22,504 nucleotides of DNA from Pseudomonadota bacterium (lineage in GTDB: Bacteria > Myxococcota > Myxococcia > Myxococcales > Myxococcaceae), in NCBI GenBank assembly GCA_023424585.1, contig JAFADT010000279.1:1-22504 (forward strand). The letters run 5' to 3'. Below, piece after piece: positions 11,664 to 19,145 of this stretch (positions are counted from its first letter, which is position 1; every line of letters begins with the position of its first letter). Under the pieces are notes generated by a model. That model saw only the letters and a program-made list of their open reading frames with translations. It ran no database searches and was not told the origin of the DNA. Both the position numbers and the translations under genes were made by a program.

Positions 11664-13435
11664 TGGACCGCGGCTGGTGGTGGAAGTTCGGAATGATCGT
11701 CGCGGTGACGCTGGGGACGATCTGGTTCCTCGTCCCGACGTACTACTCGCTGGTGGTCCTGGATCGCAGCGAGCGCAACAACATCGCCGTGCTGGAGCAG
11801 CGCCTGCCCAAGTGGGCGCCCCCCGCGAAGTACCGCCTCAACCTGGGGCTGGACCTGCAGGGCGGCATCCACATGGTGATGCGGGTGGACACCAAGACGG
11901 CCCTGCAGAAGCGCACCGAGCGCCGCGGGCAGCAGATCTCCACCTACGTCAACGACAAGAAGCTGGGCGAGGTGACGGCGGACACGGATCCGGAGCGGCT
12001 GCAGCTGGTGCTGACCGCGAAGGACCCGGCGACCATGGACGCCATCCAGAAGGAGGTCCTGGCCACCTTCACCGACTTCACGCTGGACTCCCGCAACGGC
12101 GGCACGCTGGTGCTCAAGCCGGACGAGGGCCAGGTGAACCGCTTCCGCGACGAGGCCGTGGACCAGGCGATGCTCGTCATCCGCCGCCGCATCGACAAGT
12201 GGGGCGTGGCGGAGGTGGACGTGCGCAAGCTGGGCACGGACTCCATCCAGATCTCGCTGCCCGGCCGCAGCAACCCGGAGCAGGCCAAGGAGCTGGTGGG
12301 CACCACCGCGCAGCTGGAGTTCCGGATGGTGGACGACACCAACCCGCAGGTGTTCGCGCAGATGTACCAGCAGCACCCGCCCCCGCCCGAGAGCCACATC
12401 ACCCTGGTCGAGGACGAGGGCTTCCCGCAGCTGTCCTCGCCCAACCGCGAGGCGCTGCTGGCGTACGCGAAGGACAAGACGCCGCCGGGCCGCGACGTGG
12501 TCACCGAGTGCGTGGCGAGCGCGGTGAAGAAGAACGAGTGCAGCGCGTACCGCAGCTACCTGCTGGACAAGAACGTGCCGCTCACGGGTGAGAGCCTGGC
12601 GGGCGCGGACGCGTCCGTCAGCCAGATGAACGAGCCGGAGGTGAACATCGCCTTCGACCCGGCCGGCGCGCGCGAGTTCGAGAAGCTCACCGAGGCCGCC
12701 GTGGGCCGCCGCATGGCCATCGTGCTGGACGACAACGTGCACACCGCGCCGCGCATCAACGAGAAGATCGGCGGCGGCCGCGCGCGCATCACCATGGGCC
12801 GCGCCAGCGGGCGCAGCTTCGAGGAGTGGCTGGGCGAGGCGCAGACGCTGGCGCTGGTGCTCAAGGCGGGCGCGCTGCCGGCGCCGGTGACGGTGGGCGA
12901 GATCCGTCAGGTGGGCGCGACGCTGGGTGACGAGCTCATCAAGAAGGGCAGCATGGCCGCGCTGGTGGGCCTGGCGCTCGTCGTGGTGTTCATGGCGGTG
13001 TACTACCGCAAGTCCGGCCTCATCGCGGACGTGGCGCTCCTGCTCAACGGCCTGCTCATCCTGGCGGGGCTGGCGTTCTTCAACGCCACGCTGACGCTGC
13101 CGGGCATCGCGGGCTTCGTGCTCACGCTGGGCATCGCGGTGGACGCGAACGTGCTCATCAACGAGCGCATCCGCGAGGAGCTGGCCCACGGCAAGTCCGC
13201 GCGCGCGGCGGTGGACCAGGGCTACGACCGCGCCTTCTGGACCATCTTCGACGCGCACGTGACGACGCTCATCGCGGGCTTCATCCTGTTCTTCACCGGA
13301 ACGGGCCCCATCCGCGGCTTCGCCACCACGCTCATCGTGGGCCTGCTCGCGTCGCTGTTCACGTCCATCGTGGTGACGCGCGTCATCACGACCTACTTCG
13401 TCCACGGCCGCAACGCGCAGTCGGTGTCCGTCTAA
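11663..13435 (+). CDS. secD: SecD, protein translocase subunit
   Basis: SecD works with SecF in the inner membrane and uses the proton gradient to pull proteins through SecYEG on the periplasmic side. The 590-aa product has a first membrane helix at about 8-30, the signature LGLDLQGGIHM at 61-71, a large periplasmic region with the P1 head (FDPAGAREFEKLTEAAVGRRMAIVLD and the downstream VGRAR-type strands), and a C-terminal block of five helices from about 430. That block includes GFVLTLGIAVDANVLINERIREE, the conserved RND helix. The ATG at 11663 shares a base with the yajC stop and is preceded by AAGGAGGAG. secF follows after 30 bp. Confidence 0.96.
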   Translation: MDRGWWWKFGMIVAVTLGTIWFLVPTYYSLVVLDRSERNNIAVLEQRLPKWAPPAKYRLNLGLDLQGGIHMVMRVDTKTALQKRTERRGQQISTYVNDKKLGEVTADTDPERLQLVLTAKDPATMDAIQKEVLATFTDFTLDSRNGGTLVLKPDEGQVNRFRDEAVDQAMLVIRRRIDKWGVAEVDVRKLGTDSIQISLPGRSNPEQAKELVGTTAQLEFRMVDDTNPQVFAQMYQQHPPPPESHITLVEDEGFPQLSSPNREALLAYAKDKTPPGRDVVTECVASAVKKNECSAYRSYLLDKNVPLTGESLAGADASVSQMNEPEVNIAFDPAGAREFEKLTEAAVGRRMAIVLDDNVHTAPRINEKIGGGRARITMGRASGRSFEEWLGEAQTLALVLKAGALPAPVTVGEIRQVGATLGDELIKKGSMAALVGLALVVVFMAVYYRKSGLIADVALLLNGLLILAGLAFFNATLTLPGIAGFVLTLGIAVDANVLINERIREELAHGKSARAAVDQGYDRAFWTIFDAHVTTLIAGFILFFTGTGPIRGFATTLIVGLLASLFTSIVVTRVITTYFVHGRNAQSVSV

Positions 13436-13465
13436 CGGGCCTCCAGCGCCTTCGGGAAAGCCGCC

Positions 13466-14629
13466 ATGCAGATTCTCAAGCACAAGACGCACATCGACTT
13501 CATTGGAAAGCGCAAGCCGGCGCTCTTCATCTCCACGCTCGCCAACCTGGCCATCATCGTCGGCATCGCCGCGGTGGGGTTCAACTTCGGCGTGGACTTC
13601 GCCGGCGGCACGGTGGTGGAGCTGAAGTACAACACGCCCACCACCGCGGAGCAGGTCCGTGAGAAGGCCCAGGCCGGCGGGCTGCACGACGTCAGCGTCC
13701 AGGGCGTGGGTGCGGCCGAGGAGAACTCCTTCCTCCTGCGCATGGGCGGCGTCACGCAGCTCACCGAGGAGAACGCCGAGCACGCGAAGGCCGCCATCCA
13801 GGCCCTGGGCGAGACGCGCAACGTCTACGCCGACATGGCCAACGGCATCGTGAACTTCCGCTCCGCGCAGCCCATGTCCGCGGAGGCGGTGAAGAAGGCC
13901 GTGGAGGCGGCGGGCATCGGCGTGCAGGAGGTGCGCGACCTGGGCGCGAACCAGGGCGGCACCGGCTACGACTACCAGGTCGTCGCGAGCGGCATGGCGG
14001 ACAAGGTGTTCGCCGCGCTGAGCGCGGGCTCCGACAAGCCCGGCTTCGAGCAGCGCCGCGTGGACTACGTGGGGCCGCAGGTGGGCAAGCAGCTGCGCAA
14101 CCGCGGCATCATGGCGCTGCTGTACTCGATGATCGCCATCCTCATCTACGTGGCGTTCCGCTTCGACTTCAAGTTCGGCCCGGGCGCGCTGCTCGCCATG
14201 GTTCACGACGTCATCATGGTGGCGGGCTACTACCTGGTGAGCCGGCGCGAGTTCAACCTCACGTCCATCGCGGCGCTGCTCACCATCGTGGGCTACTCGG
14301 TGAACGACACCATCGTCATCTACGATCGCATCCGCGAGGACATGGTGAAGTACAAGGGCAAGCCGCTGCCGGAGGTCATCAACATCGCGGTCAACGACAC
14401 GCTGGGCCGCACCATCCTCACCTCCGGCGTGACGGCGCTGTCGCTCATCGGTCTGCTCATCTTCGGCGTGGGCGAGATCTTCGACTTCGCCATGGCGATG
14501 CTGGTGGGCATCCTCGTGGGCACGTACTCGTCCGTCTACATCGCCAGCCCGCTGGTCATCTGGCTGGACGAGCGCGCGCACGCCCGCGAGGGGCACCCCG
14601 GCGCGAAGCAGGAGCCGAAGGCGGCCTGA
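13466..14629 (+). CDS. secF: SecF, protein translocase subunit
   Basis: SecF pairs with SecD. The 387-aa protein has a first helix at about 18-41, then GVDFAGGTVVELKY (from residue 42), a periplasmic domain, and five C-terminal helices with VHDVIMVAGYYLV and LTIVGYSVNDTIVIYDRIRE, both standard for the family. The ATG at 13466 puts the family N-terminal segment (LKHKTHIDFIGKRK) at the start. It ends the queA-tgt-yajC-secD-secF run; a strong hairpin follows within 20 bp. The Pro/Gly/Lys tail after the last helix is short and unremarkable. Confidence 0.96.
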   Translation: MQILKHKTHIDFIGKRKPALFISTLANLAIIVGIAAVGFNFGVDFAGGTVVELKYNTPTTAEQVREKAQAGGLHDVSVQGVGAAEENSFLLRMGGVTQLTEENAEHAKAAIQALGETRNVYADMANGIVNFRSAQPMSAEAVKKAVEAAGIGVQEVRDLGANQGGTGYDYQVVASGMADKVFAALSAGSDKPGFEQRRVDYVGPQVGKQLRNRGIMALLYSMIAILIYVAFRFDFKFGPGALLAMVHDVIMVAGYYLVSRREFNLTSIAALLTIVGYSVNDTIVIYDRIREDMVKYKGKPLPEVINIAVNDTLGRTILTSGVTALSLIGLLIFGVGEIFDFAMAMLVGILVGTYSSVYIASPLVIWLDERAHAREGHPGAKQEPKAA

Positions 14630-14646
14630 GCCGTCCGACGGTCTGA

Positions 14647-14693
14647 AGCGACGAGGGCCCTCCTTCCCACCTGGGGAGGCAGGGCCCTTCGCT
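14647..14693 (+). terminator. Strong hairpin terminator after secF, probably bidirectional
   Basis: A long inverted repeat: AGCG at 14647-14650 pairs with CGCT at 14690-14693, AGGGCCCT at 14654-14661 with AGGGCCCT at 14681-14688, and CTTCCC with GGGGAG inside, closing on a small loop. A short T-rich stretch follows on the plus strand. It lies between the secF stop and the stop of a minus-strand reading frame at 14697, so it probably served convergent genes. Confidence 0.8.
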
Positions 14694-14696
14694 TTC

Positions 14697-14768
14697 TCAG
14701 GAGCTCGCGCCCGGCGTGAGCGACGCGTCCAGCCGCCCGCCGCCGTTGCCGTCCGTGGCGGTGATGTT
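14697..14768 (-). pseudogene. 3' stump of a truncated minus-strand gene (about 24 codons)
   Basis: Just past the tetR stop, in a different frame, the minus strand reads LTNITATDGNGGGRLDASLT and a few more residues, then TGA at 14697-14699, right before the terminator. All 24 codons end in G or C, which is the coding habit of this genome and unusual for spacer DNA. It looks like the C-terminal end of a protein whose upstream part was lost when the TetR/monooxygenase module arrived. No start codon or other part of the gene was found. The parent family is not recognised, and chance remains possible. Confidence 0.4.
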
Positions 14769-14770
14769 GG

Positions 14771-15379
14771 TCAGAGCGCGCCGTGGGCCTTCAGCAGCGG
14801 AAGGAAGATCGTATCGACGATGCCGGCGATCTCCTCGGCCGGCACCGGCGCGTAGGTCATGGCCAGCTGCTGCCGAAAGAGGTCCAGCGGGAGGCGCATG
14901 ATGCGATCGCTGAGCACGCCGGGCTTCACTTCGCCGCGCGCCACCGCGCGTTCGATGATGGTTTCCATGGTCGACTCGCGATCCCCGTAGAGGGACTTTC
15001 GCAGTGTCGCGATGCTCGTCCCCGTGGCGCGGTAGTAGTCGCCGAGGTGGGCGAGGAGCGTGATCGCCAGGCGGACGCGACGTCCGTTGGCTTGCGTCAG
15101 CAGCGCGATGACATCGCCGCGCAGCGAGCCTGTGTCCGGCGTGACCACCTCGTCCTTTTGAATCTCCCGGGCGATCGCCGCGCCGACCAGCTTGGGCTTG
15201 CTCGACCATCGACGGTAGAGCACCGCCCGGCTGGTGTTCGCGCGCTTCGCCACGGCGTCGAACGTGAAGTTCGTGTAGCCGGTCTTGGCGAGCTCGGCCC
15301 AAGCGGCGGCGAGCAGCGCGTCCTCGAGTGTTGCGCCACGGCGCCGCGTCCGCACCCCGGTCTGTTCCATGCGCGCCAT
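14771..15379 (-). CDS. TetR-family transcriptional regulator
   Basis: A 202-aa TetR-type repressor. The N-terminal DNA-binding domain is clear: TLEDALLAAAWAELAKTGYT, then the helix-turn-helix FTFDAVAKRANTSRAVLYRR at about residues 38-57, with the usual W-S-S-K-P after it. The C-terminal ligand-binding part is helical and matches no specific group I can name. It is divergent from the FAD monooxygenase gene, with a 110-bp gap carrying two inverted repeats, so it most likely represses that gene and itself and responds to the enzyme's substrate. Start ATG 15379 with GGAAG nearby; an in-frame ATG at 15370 is possible. The stop lies beside the 24-codon stump of an older gene. Confidence 0.92.
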   Translation of the reverse strand: MARMEQTGVRTRRRGATLEDALLAAAWAELAKTGYTNFTFDAVAKRANTSRAVLYRRWSSKPKLVGAAIAREIQKDEVVTPDTGSLRGDVIALLTQANGRRVRLAITLLAHLGDYYRATGTSIATLRKSLYGDRESTMETIIERAVARGEVKPGVLSDRIMRLPLDLFRQQLAMTYAPVPAEEIAGIVDTIFLPLLKAHGAL

Positions 15380-15412
15380 GTTGGTTCTTCCGGGGCGGTT
15401 TGGCCACGCGTT

Positions 15413-15426
15413 GCGGAGCGCTCCGC
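15413..15426. promoter_or_regulatory. Perfect 14-bp palindrome, possible TetR operator
   Basis: GCGGAGCGCTCCGC is a perfect palindrome in the gap between the divergent tetR and monooxygenase genes. Size and location suit a TetR dimer site. It is all but pure GC, so chance is not excluded in this genome. Confidence 0.4.
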
Positions 15427-15431
15427 CAGCT

Positions 15432-15456
15432 GTTAGGAGACAGTGTGTATCTTAAC
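15432..15456. promoter_or_regulatory. Imperfect 9-7-9 inverted repeat, possible TetR operator
   Basis: GTTAGGAGA (15432-15440) and TATCTTAAC (15448-15456) form an inverted repeat with seven of nine pairs and a 7-bp spacer. It is the most AT-rich part of the gap and contains the most -10-like bases (TATCTT), so a bound repressor would block the monooxygenase promoter. This fits TetR-type operators better than the GC palindrome nearby. Confidence 0.45.
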
Positions 15457-15489
15457 GAGGTGGCCGGTTGGAGCCGGAGGAGGCAGCCC

Positions 15490-16599
15490 ATGAAGGTCTT
15501 GGTCTCGGGAGCAGGCATGGCCGGCCTCAGCGCGGGGATCGCGCTCGGCCAGAGCGGGTTCTCCGTCACGCTGGTCGAGCGCGCGAAGCACCTGCGCGTG
15601 AATGGCTCACCCATCGACATCCGCGGTGATGCCGTGCGCATGGCGCAGGAGCTGGGGGTGCTCGAGGCGATCCGCGCGCGCCGCGTGACGATGAGCGAGG
15701 AGGTCGTCTTCGTTGATCGCGACGGCAAGACGATCGCCGCCATTCCGCGGCAGGAGATCAACGACTCCGAAGAGGACATCGAGATCCCGCGCGAGGACCT
15801 GGGGGACGTGCTCTATCGCGCGCAGCCCGCGGGCAACGCGATCCGTTTTGGCGACTGGGTCGAGGCCTTGCACGACGATGGCGACGGGGTCGACGTGACG
15901 TTCAAGTCGGGACTGCGCGAGCGCTACGACCTCGTCGTTGGCGCGGACGGGGTGCATTCCGCGACGCGGCGCCTCATCTTCGGCCCGGAGAAGGACTACC
16001 TCAAACACCTGGGGTTCTACATCGCGCTGACAGACCTCCCCGAGGAGGTCAGCGCCGGCCGGGTCAATCCGATGTTCAACGTCCCCGGCCGGATGATCGG
16101 GATCGCCCGGTACCGTCACCGCGCGCTCGGCGTCTTCAATTTTCGCTCGCCCTGGATCGACTACGACTACCACGACCTCGCCGCCCAGAAGGCGATCCTG
16201 GCGAAGGCTTTCGCCGGCCACGACGAGTGGAAGGTGCCCGAGATCGTCGCCGCCGCTCTGCGCGATCCCGCGCTCTATTTCGATTCGGTGAGCCAGATTC
16301 ACATGCCGACGTGGCATCGCGGCCGGGTCGTGCTCGTAGGCGACGCCGCGGCGTGCGCGACCGGGCTCTCCGGCCGCGGAACGTCCCTCGCCATCACCGG
16401 GACCTGCATGCTGGCTGAAGCGCTGCGCCGCCACGGACGCGACCTCGAAGCGGCCTTCGCCGAATACGAGCAGCGGCAGCGCCCCTATGTCGAGCGCGCG
16501 CAGGCCATCGCGCTTCCCGGCGGCGACTTGATCTGCCCCGCAACCTGGGAGGCGATCGCAGCGCGCAACGCCCGCCTCTCCGCGCCGCCCAGCGCGTGA
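15490..16599 (+). CDS. FAD-dependent monooxygenase (PHBH-fold, TetR-linked)
   Basis: A 369-aa flavoprotein of the para-hydroxybenzoate hydroxylase-type fold, which uses NAD(P)H and O2 to hydroxylate small aromatic or related molecules. All three FAD/NADPH signatures are seen: GAGMAGLSAGIALGQSG at residues 7-23, the DG motif in VVGADGVHSATR (D153-G154), and the GD motif in VVLVGDAAACATGLSGRG (G284-D285). The length is short for aromatic hydroxylases, with no C-terminal thioredoxin-like domain, closer to TetX-like or antibiotic-modifying members; the substrate cannot be read from the sequence. The ATG at 15490 has an excellent GGAGGAGG six bases upstream. The divergent TetR gene is its probable regulator. 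A detoxification or resistance role is inferred. Confidence 0.92.
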   Translation: MKVLVSGAGMAGLSAGIALGQSGFSVTLVERAKHLRVNGSPIDIRGDAVRMAQELGVLEAIRARRVTMSEEVVFVDRDGKTIAAIPRQEINDSEEDIEIPREDLGDVLYRAQPAGNAIRFGDWVEALHDDGDGVDVTFKSGLRERYDLVVGADGVHSATRRLIFGPEKDYLKHLGFYIALTDLPEEVSAGRVNPMFNVPGRMIGIARYRHRALGVFNFRSPWIDYDYHDLAAQKAILAKAFAGHDEWKVPEIVAAALRDPALYFDSVSQIHMPTWHRGRVVLVGDAAACATGLSGRGTSLAITGTCMLAEALRRHGRDLEAAFAEYEQRQRPYVERAQAIALPGGDLICPATWEAIAARNARLSAPPSA

Positions 16600-16961
16600 T
16601 GGGCGCGGGGCCGTCGTCCGCGCGCTGCATCCGCTCGTCGGCACGCCGCTCGAAGGCTCCGCCCACTGCAACCGTTCACGAAGCTCGCGGACGGCCTGAA
16701 GATGGCGCCTCCGGCTTCTTCAGCGCGAGCGCGGGCTGCGCGGCCCCCTCGCAGGCCATCAGGACACCGCCCCGGAGAAAGCCGCGAAGCATGCGGGCTC
16801 ACTGTCCGCGAGTGCGCGCTCGAGCCGGACACCGCACACCCGCCGTGCAGGTCGAGGGCAGGGAGGCAGCCGAGCGTGCGTCTGAACGGGCGTGCAGGAT
16901 GTCGATGTGTGTGGGAGGGTTGGACTGCCTTGGTCGGACGTCTGAGGTACTGTCCTCTTTC
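16600..16961. other. 362-bp gap with no recognised gene
   Basis: Between the monooxygenase stop and recJ I found no reading frame with a recognisable protein, ribosome binding site or typical G/C-ending codon pattern on either strand. The recJ frame stays open through it, but the translation is Arg/Ser/Ala-rich and unlike RecJ. It may hold the recJ promoter and debris at the right edge of the inserted TetR/monooxygenase module. I could not place a convincing -35/-10 pair. Confidence 0.5.
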
Positions 16962-18677
16962 ATGCGGTGGTTGCTTCCAGATGTCGTCGAGCAGGAGGTC
17001 GGTTCGCTGGCGGGTGAGCTGTCGCTCCACCCGTTGGCGGCGAGGGTGTTGCTCCACCGGGGCTACCGCACGCCGGAGGCGGCGTCGGCCTTCCTGTCGG
17101 ACCGGCTGGCGGACCTGCCGGACCCGTTCCGGATGAAGGGGATGGGCGCCGCGGTGGAGCGCGTGCTGCGCGCGGTGCGGCTCAAGGAGAAGGTGACGCT
17201 GTACGGGGACTACGACGTGGACGGCGTGTCCTCCACGTCGCTCATGTACCTGTTCCTCAAGGAGCTGGGCGTGACGCCCGCCACGTACATCCCGCACCGG
17301 CTGGACGAGGGCTACGGCCTCAACGTGGGCGCGGTGGAGCGCATCGCGCAGGACGGCACGCGCCTGCTGGTGACGCTGGACTGCGGCATCACCTCCGTGG
17401 CGGAGATCGCCCGCGCGAAGGAGATGGGCCTGGACGTCGTGGTGGTGGACCACCACACGGTGCCTCCCACGCTGCCGCCCGCCACCGCGGTGCTCAACCC
17501 GCACCAGCCCGGCTGCGAGTACCCCACCAAGGTGCTGTGCGCCGCCGGCGTGGCCTTCAACCTCTGCATGGGCCTGCGCAAGCGGCTGCGCGACGACGGC
17601 TTCTTCGCCACGCGCAAGGAGCCCAACCTCAAGGCGCTGATGGACCTGGTGGCGCTGGCCACCGTGGCGGACGTGGTGCCGCTCACCGGCGCCAACCGCA
17701 TCCTGGTGGCGCACGGCCTCCAGGAGCTGTCCCAGGGCCGCCGCCCCGGCATCCGCGCGCTGAAGGAGGTGGCCGGCCTGGAGCCGGACGCCACCGTCAC
17801 CGCCGGACAGGTGGGCTTCCGCCTGGGGCCCCGCATCAACGCCGCGGGCCGCCTGCACGACGCGTCGCTGGGCCTCCAGCTCTTGTGCGCGGACTCCGTG
17901 GAGACGGCGCGCGCGCTGGCGCAGGTGCTGGATCGGGCGAACGCGGAGCGGCAGGGCATCGAGAGCAGCATCCTCACGCAGGCGCTGGCGCAGGCGGAGG
18001 AGCACCAGGACGCGCGCGGGCTGGTGCTCTACGACGAGGGCTGGCACCCGGGCGTCATCGGCATCGTGGCGTCGCGCGTGGTGGAGCGCTTCCACCGGCC
18101 CACGGTGATGGTGGGCGTGAAGGACGGGGTGGGGAAGGGCTCGGCGCGCAGCATCGAGGCGTTCCACCTGTACGACGCGCTCACCGGCTGCGCGGACCTG
18201 CTCATGCGCTACGGCGGGCACAAGCACGCCGCGGGGCTCACCATCGACGCGAAGCAGCTGCCCGCCTTCCGCGAGGCGTTCGCGCGGATCGCCCAGCAGC
18301 GCCTGACGCCGGAGGACATGATCCCGCGCTGCCGCGTGGACGCGGTGGTGAACCCGCACGAGCTGGACGCCACGGCCGTGGAGTCGCTCCAGAAGCTGGG
18401 GCCCTTCGGCCAGGGCAACCCGGAGCCGGTGCTGGTGCTGCGCGGCCAGCAGGCCCGGCCGCGCGTGCTGCCCGCGAAGTCCGGGGCCCCGGGCGCGGGG
18501 CACCTCAAGCTCGCGCTCGTGGACGCGCCGGAGCTGGATGCCATTGGCTTCGGGATGGCGGACCGCGTGTCGCTGGTGGAGGGGCCGGTGGACCTGGCCT
18601 TCCAGGCCGGCTTCGACACCTTCCGGGGCCAGCGCAAGCTGTCCCTGCGCCTCAAGGACCTGCGCCAGGCCGCCTGA
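16962..18677 (+). CDS. recJ: RecJ, single-stranded-DNA-specific 5'-3' exonuclease
   Basis: RecJ degrades single-stranded DNA 5' to 3' in recombination and mismatch or base-excision repair, using two metal ions. The DHH phosphoesterase motifs are all present: LYGDYDVDGVSS (D83, D85, D87), VVVDHH (D163-H165), GFRLGPRINAAGRL, and in the DHHA1 domain YGGHKHAAGLT (G418-H420). The C-terminal OB-fold segment contains LGPFGQGNPEPVL. I chose ATG 16962 because the family N-terminus (WLLPD...) starts there, giving 571 aa, normal for RecJ. The upstream in-frame extension has no RecJ-like content. No good ribosome binding site is visible. Confidence 0.96.
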   Translation: MRWLLPDVVEQEVGSLAGELSLHPLAARVLLHRGYRTPEAASAFLSDRLADLPDPFRMKGMGAAVERVLRAVRLKEKVTLYGDYDVDGVSSTSLMYLFLKELGVTPATYIPHRLDEGYGLNVGAVERIAQDGTRLLVTLDCGITSVAEIARAKEMGLDVVVVDHHTVPPTLPPATAVLNPHQPGCEYPTKVLCAAGVAFNLCMGLRKRLRDDGFFATRKEPNLKALMDLVALATVADVVPLTGANRILVAHGLQELSQGRRPGIRALKEVAGLEPDATVTAGQVGFRLGPRINAAGRLHDASLGLQLLCADSVETARALAQVLDRANAERQGIESSILTQALAQAEEHQDARGLVLYDEGWHPGVIGIVASRVVERFHRPTVMVGVKDGVGKGSARSIEAFHLYDALTGCADLLMRYGGHKHAAGLTIDAKQLPAFREAFARIAQQRLTPEDMIPRCRVDAVVNPHELDATAVESLQKLGPFGQGNPEPVLVLRGQQARPRVLPAKSGAPGAGHLKLALVDAPELDAIGFGMADRVSLVEGPVDLAFQAGFDTFRGQRKLSLRLKDLRQAA

Positions 18678-18698
18678 CGCGCGCCGGGCGCTTCGTCG

Positions 18699-18938
18699 CT
18701 ACGCGAGCCCCCAGCGCACCCGGCCCGGCGACATCAGCGCGCCGGCTCGCGCCAGCTCGTTGAGGCGGAAGCGCTCCGCCTGCCGCTCGAAGGCGGTGCG
18801 GCAGCCCTCCGAGCAGAAGAAGTACCGGCGCTTCTTGTACTCCGACGAGGGGTGGCCCTCCGGGGCCTCCAGGTGCCTGCCGCACACCGGATCCCAGTGC
18901 CTGCCGCTGCCCTGTCCGCGTTCGTGTCCGCCCTTCAT
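18699..18938 (-). CDS. Small YHS-domain protein (probable metal-binding)
   Basis: A 79-aa protein made almost wholly of a YHS domain: HWDPVCG (C19), then YFFCSEGCRTAFERQAERF (C42, C46). YHS domains occur in copper and other heavy-metal proteins and in some hydroxylases; the three cysteines could bind a metal. The very strong ribosome binding site AGGAGGT just upstream fixes the start at 18938; a 26-residue in-frame extension is not needed. A near-consensus sigma-54 promoter lies about 54-69 bp upstream of the start. It converges on recJ, with 21 bp between the stops. Function otherwise unknown; a metal chaperone or sensor is inferred. Confidence 0.88.
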   Translation of the reverse strand: MKGGHERGQGSGRHWDPVCGRHLEAPEGHPSSEYKKRRYFFCSEGCRTAFERQAERFRLNELARAGALMSPGRVRWGLA

Positions 18939-18991
18939 CTTCCACCTCCTGCCCGACGCCGCCCCCTGCTGCCCGACCTGCCGCGAATGTA

Positions 18992-19007
18992 AGCAGGGCG
19001 CGTGCCA
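18992..19007 (-). promoter_or_regulatory. Sigma-54 (RpoN) promoter for the YHS gene
   Basis: On the minus strand TGGCACGCGCCCTGCT fits the sigma-54 consensus TGGCACG-N4-TTGCW with one mismatch (C for the first T of TTGC). The invariant GG and GC are present with exact 10-bp spacing, and the preceding base is the preferred pyrimidine. Transcription would begin about 40 bases before the YHS start codon. Sigma-54 promoters need an enhancer-binding activator, of which myxobacteria have many. No activator gene is in view. Confidence 0.65.
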
Positions 19008-19145
19008 GGGGTCCATCTCCTTGGAATGCCAAGCAAGCGGAGACGCTCGGGGTGGGGAAGGCGGGGAAAAAGTTCAGCCCCCGCCACCGCCTCCCGAAAC
19101 GGGGAAGGGCGCGGGGGCCGAAGGGGCGGACCGGGGGTTCGGGCT

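Noticed and set aside
11276..14596. A 1106-codon open frame antisense to yajC-secD-secF
   Set aside because: Same high-GC shadow effect; the His/Arg/Val-rich translation has no domain and the sense genes are certain.
16596..16961. Upstream in-frame extension of recJ
   Set aside because: The added residues are Arg/Ser-rich and unlike RecJ; the family N-terminus begins at 16962.
18939..19016. 26-residue N-terminal extension of the YHS protein
   Set aside because: The strong AGGAGGT site and the predicted sigma-54 start both place the true start at 18938; the extension covers the promoter.
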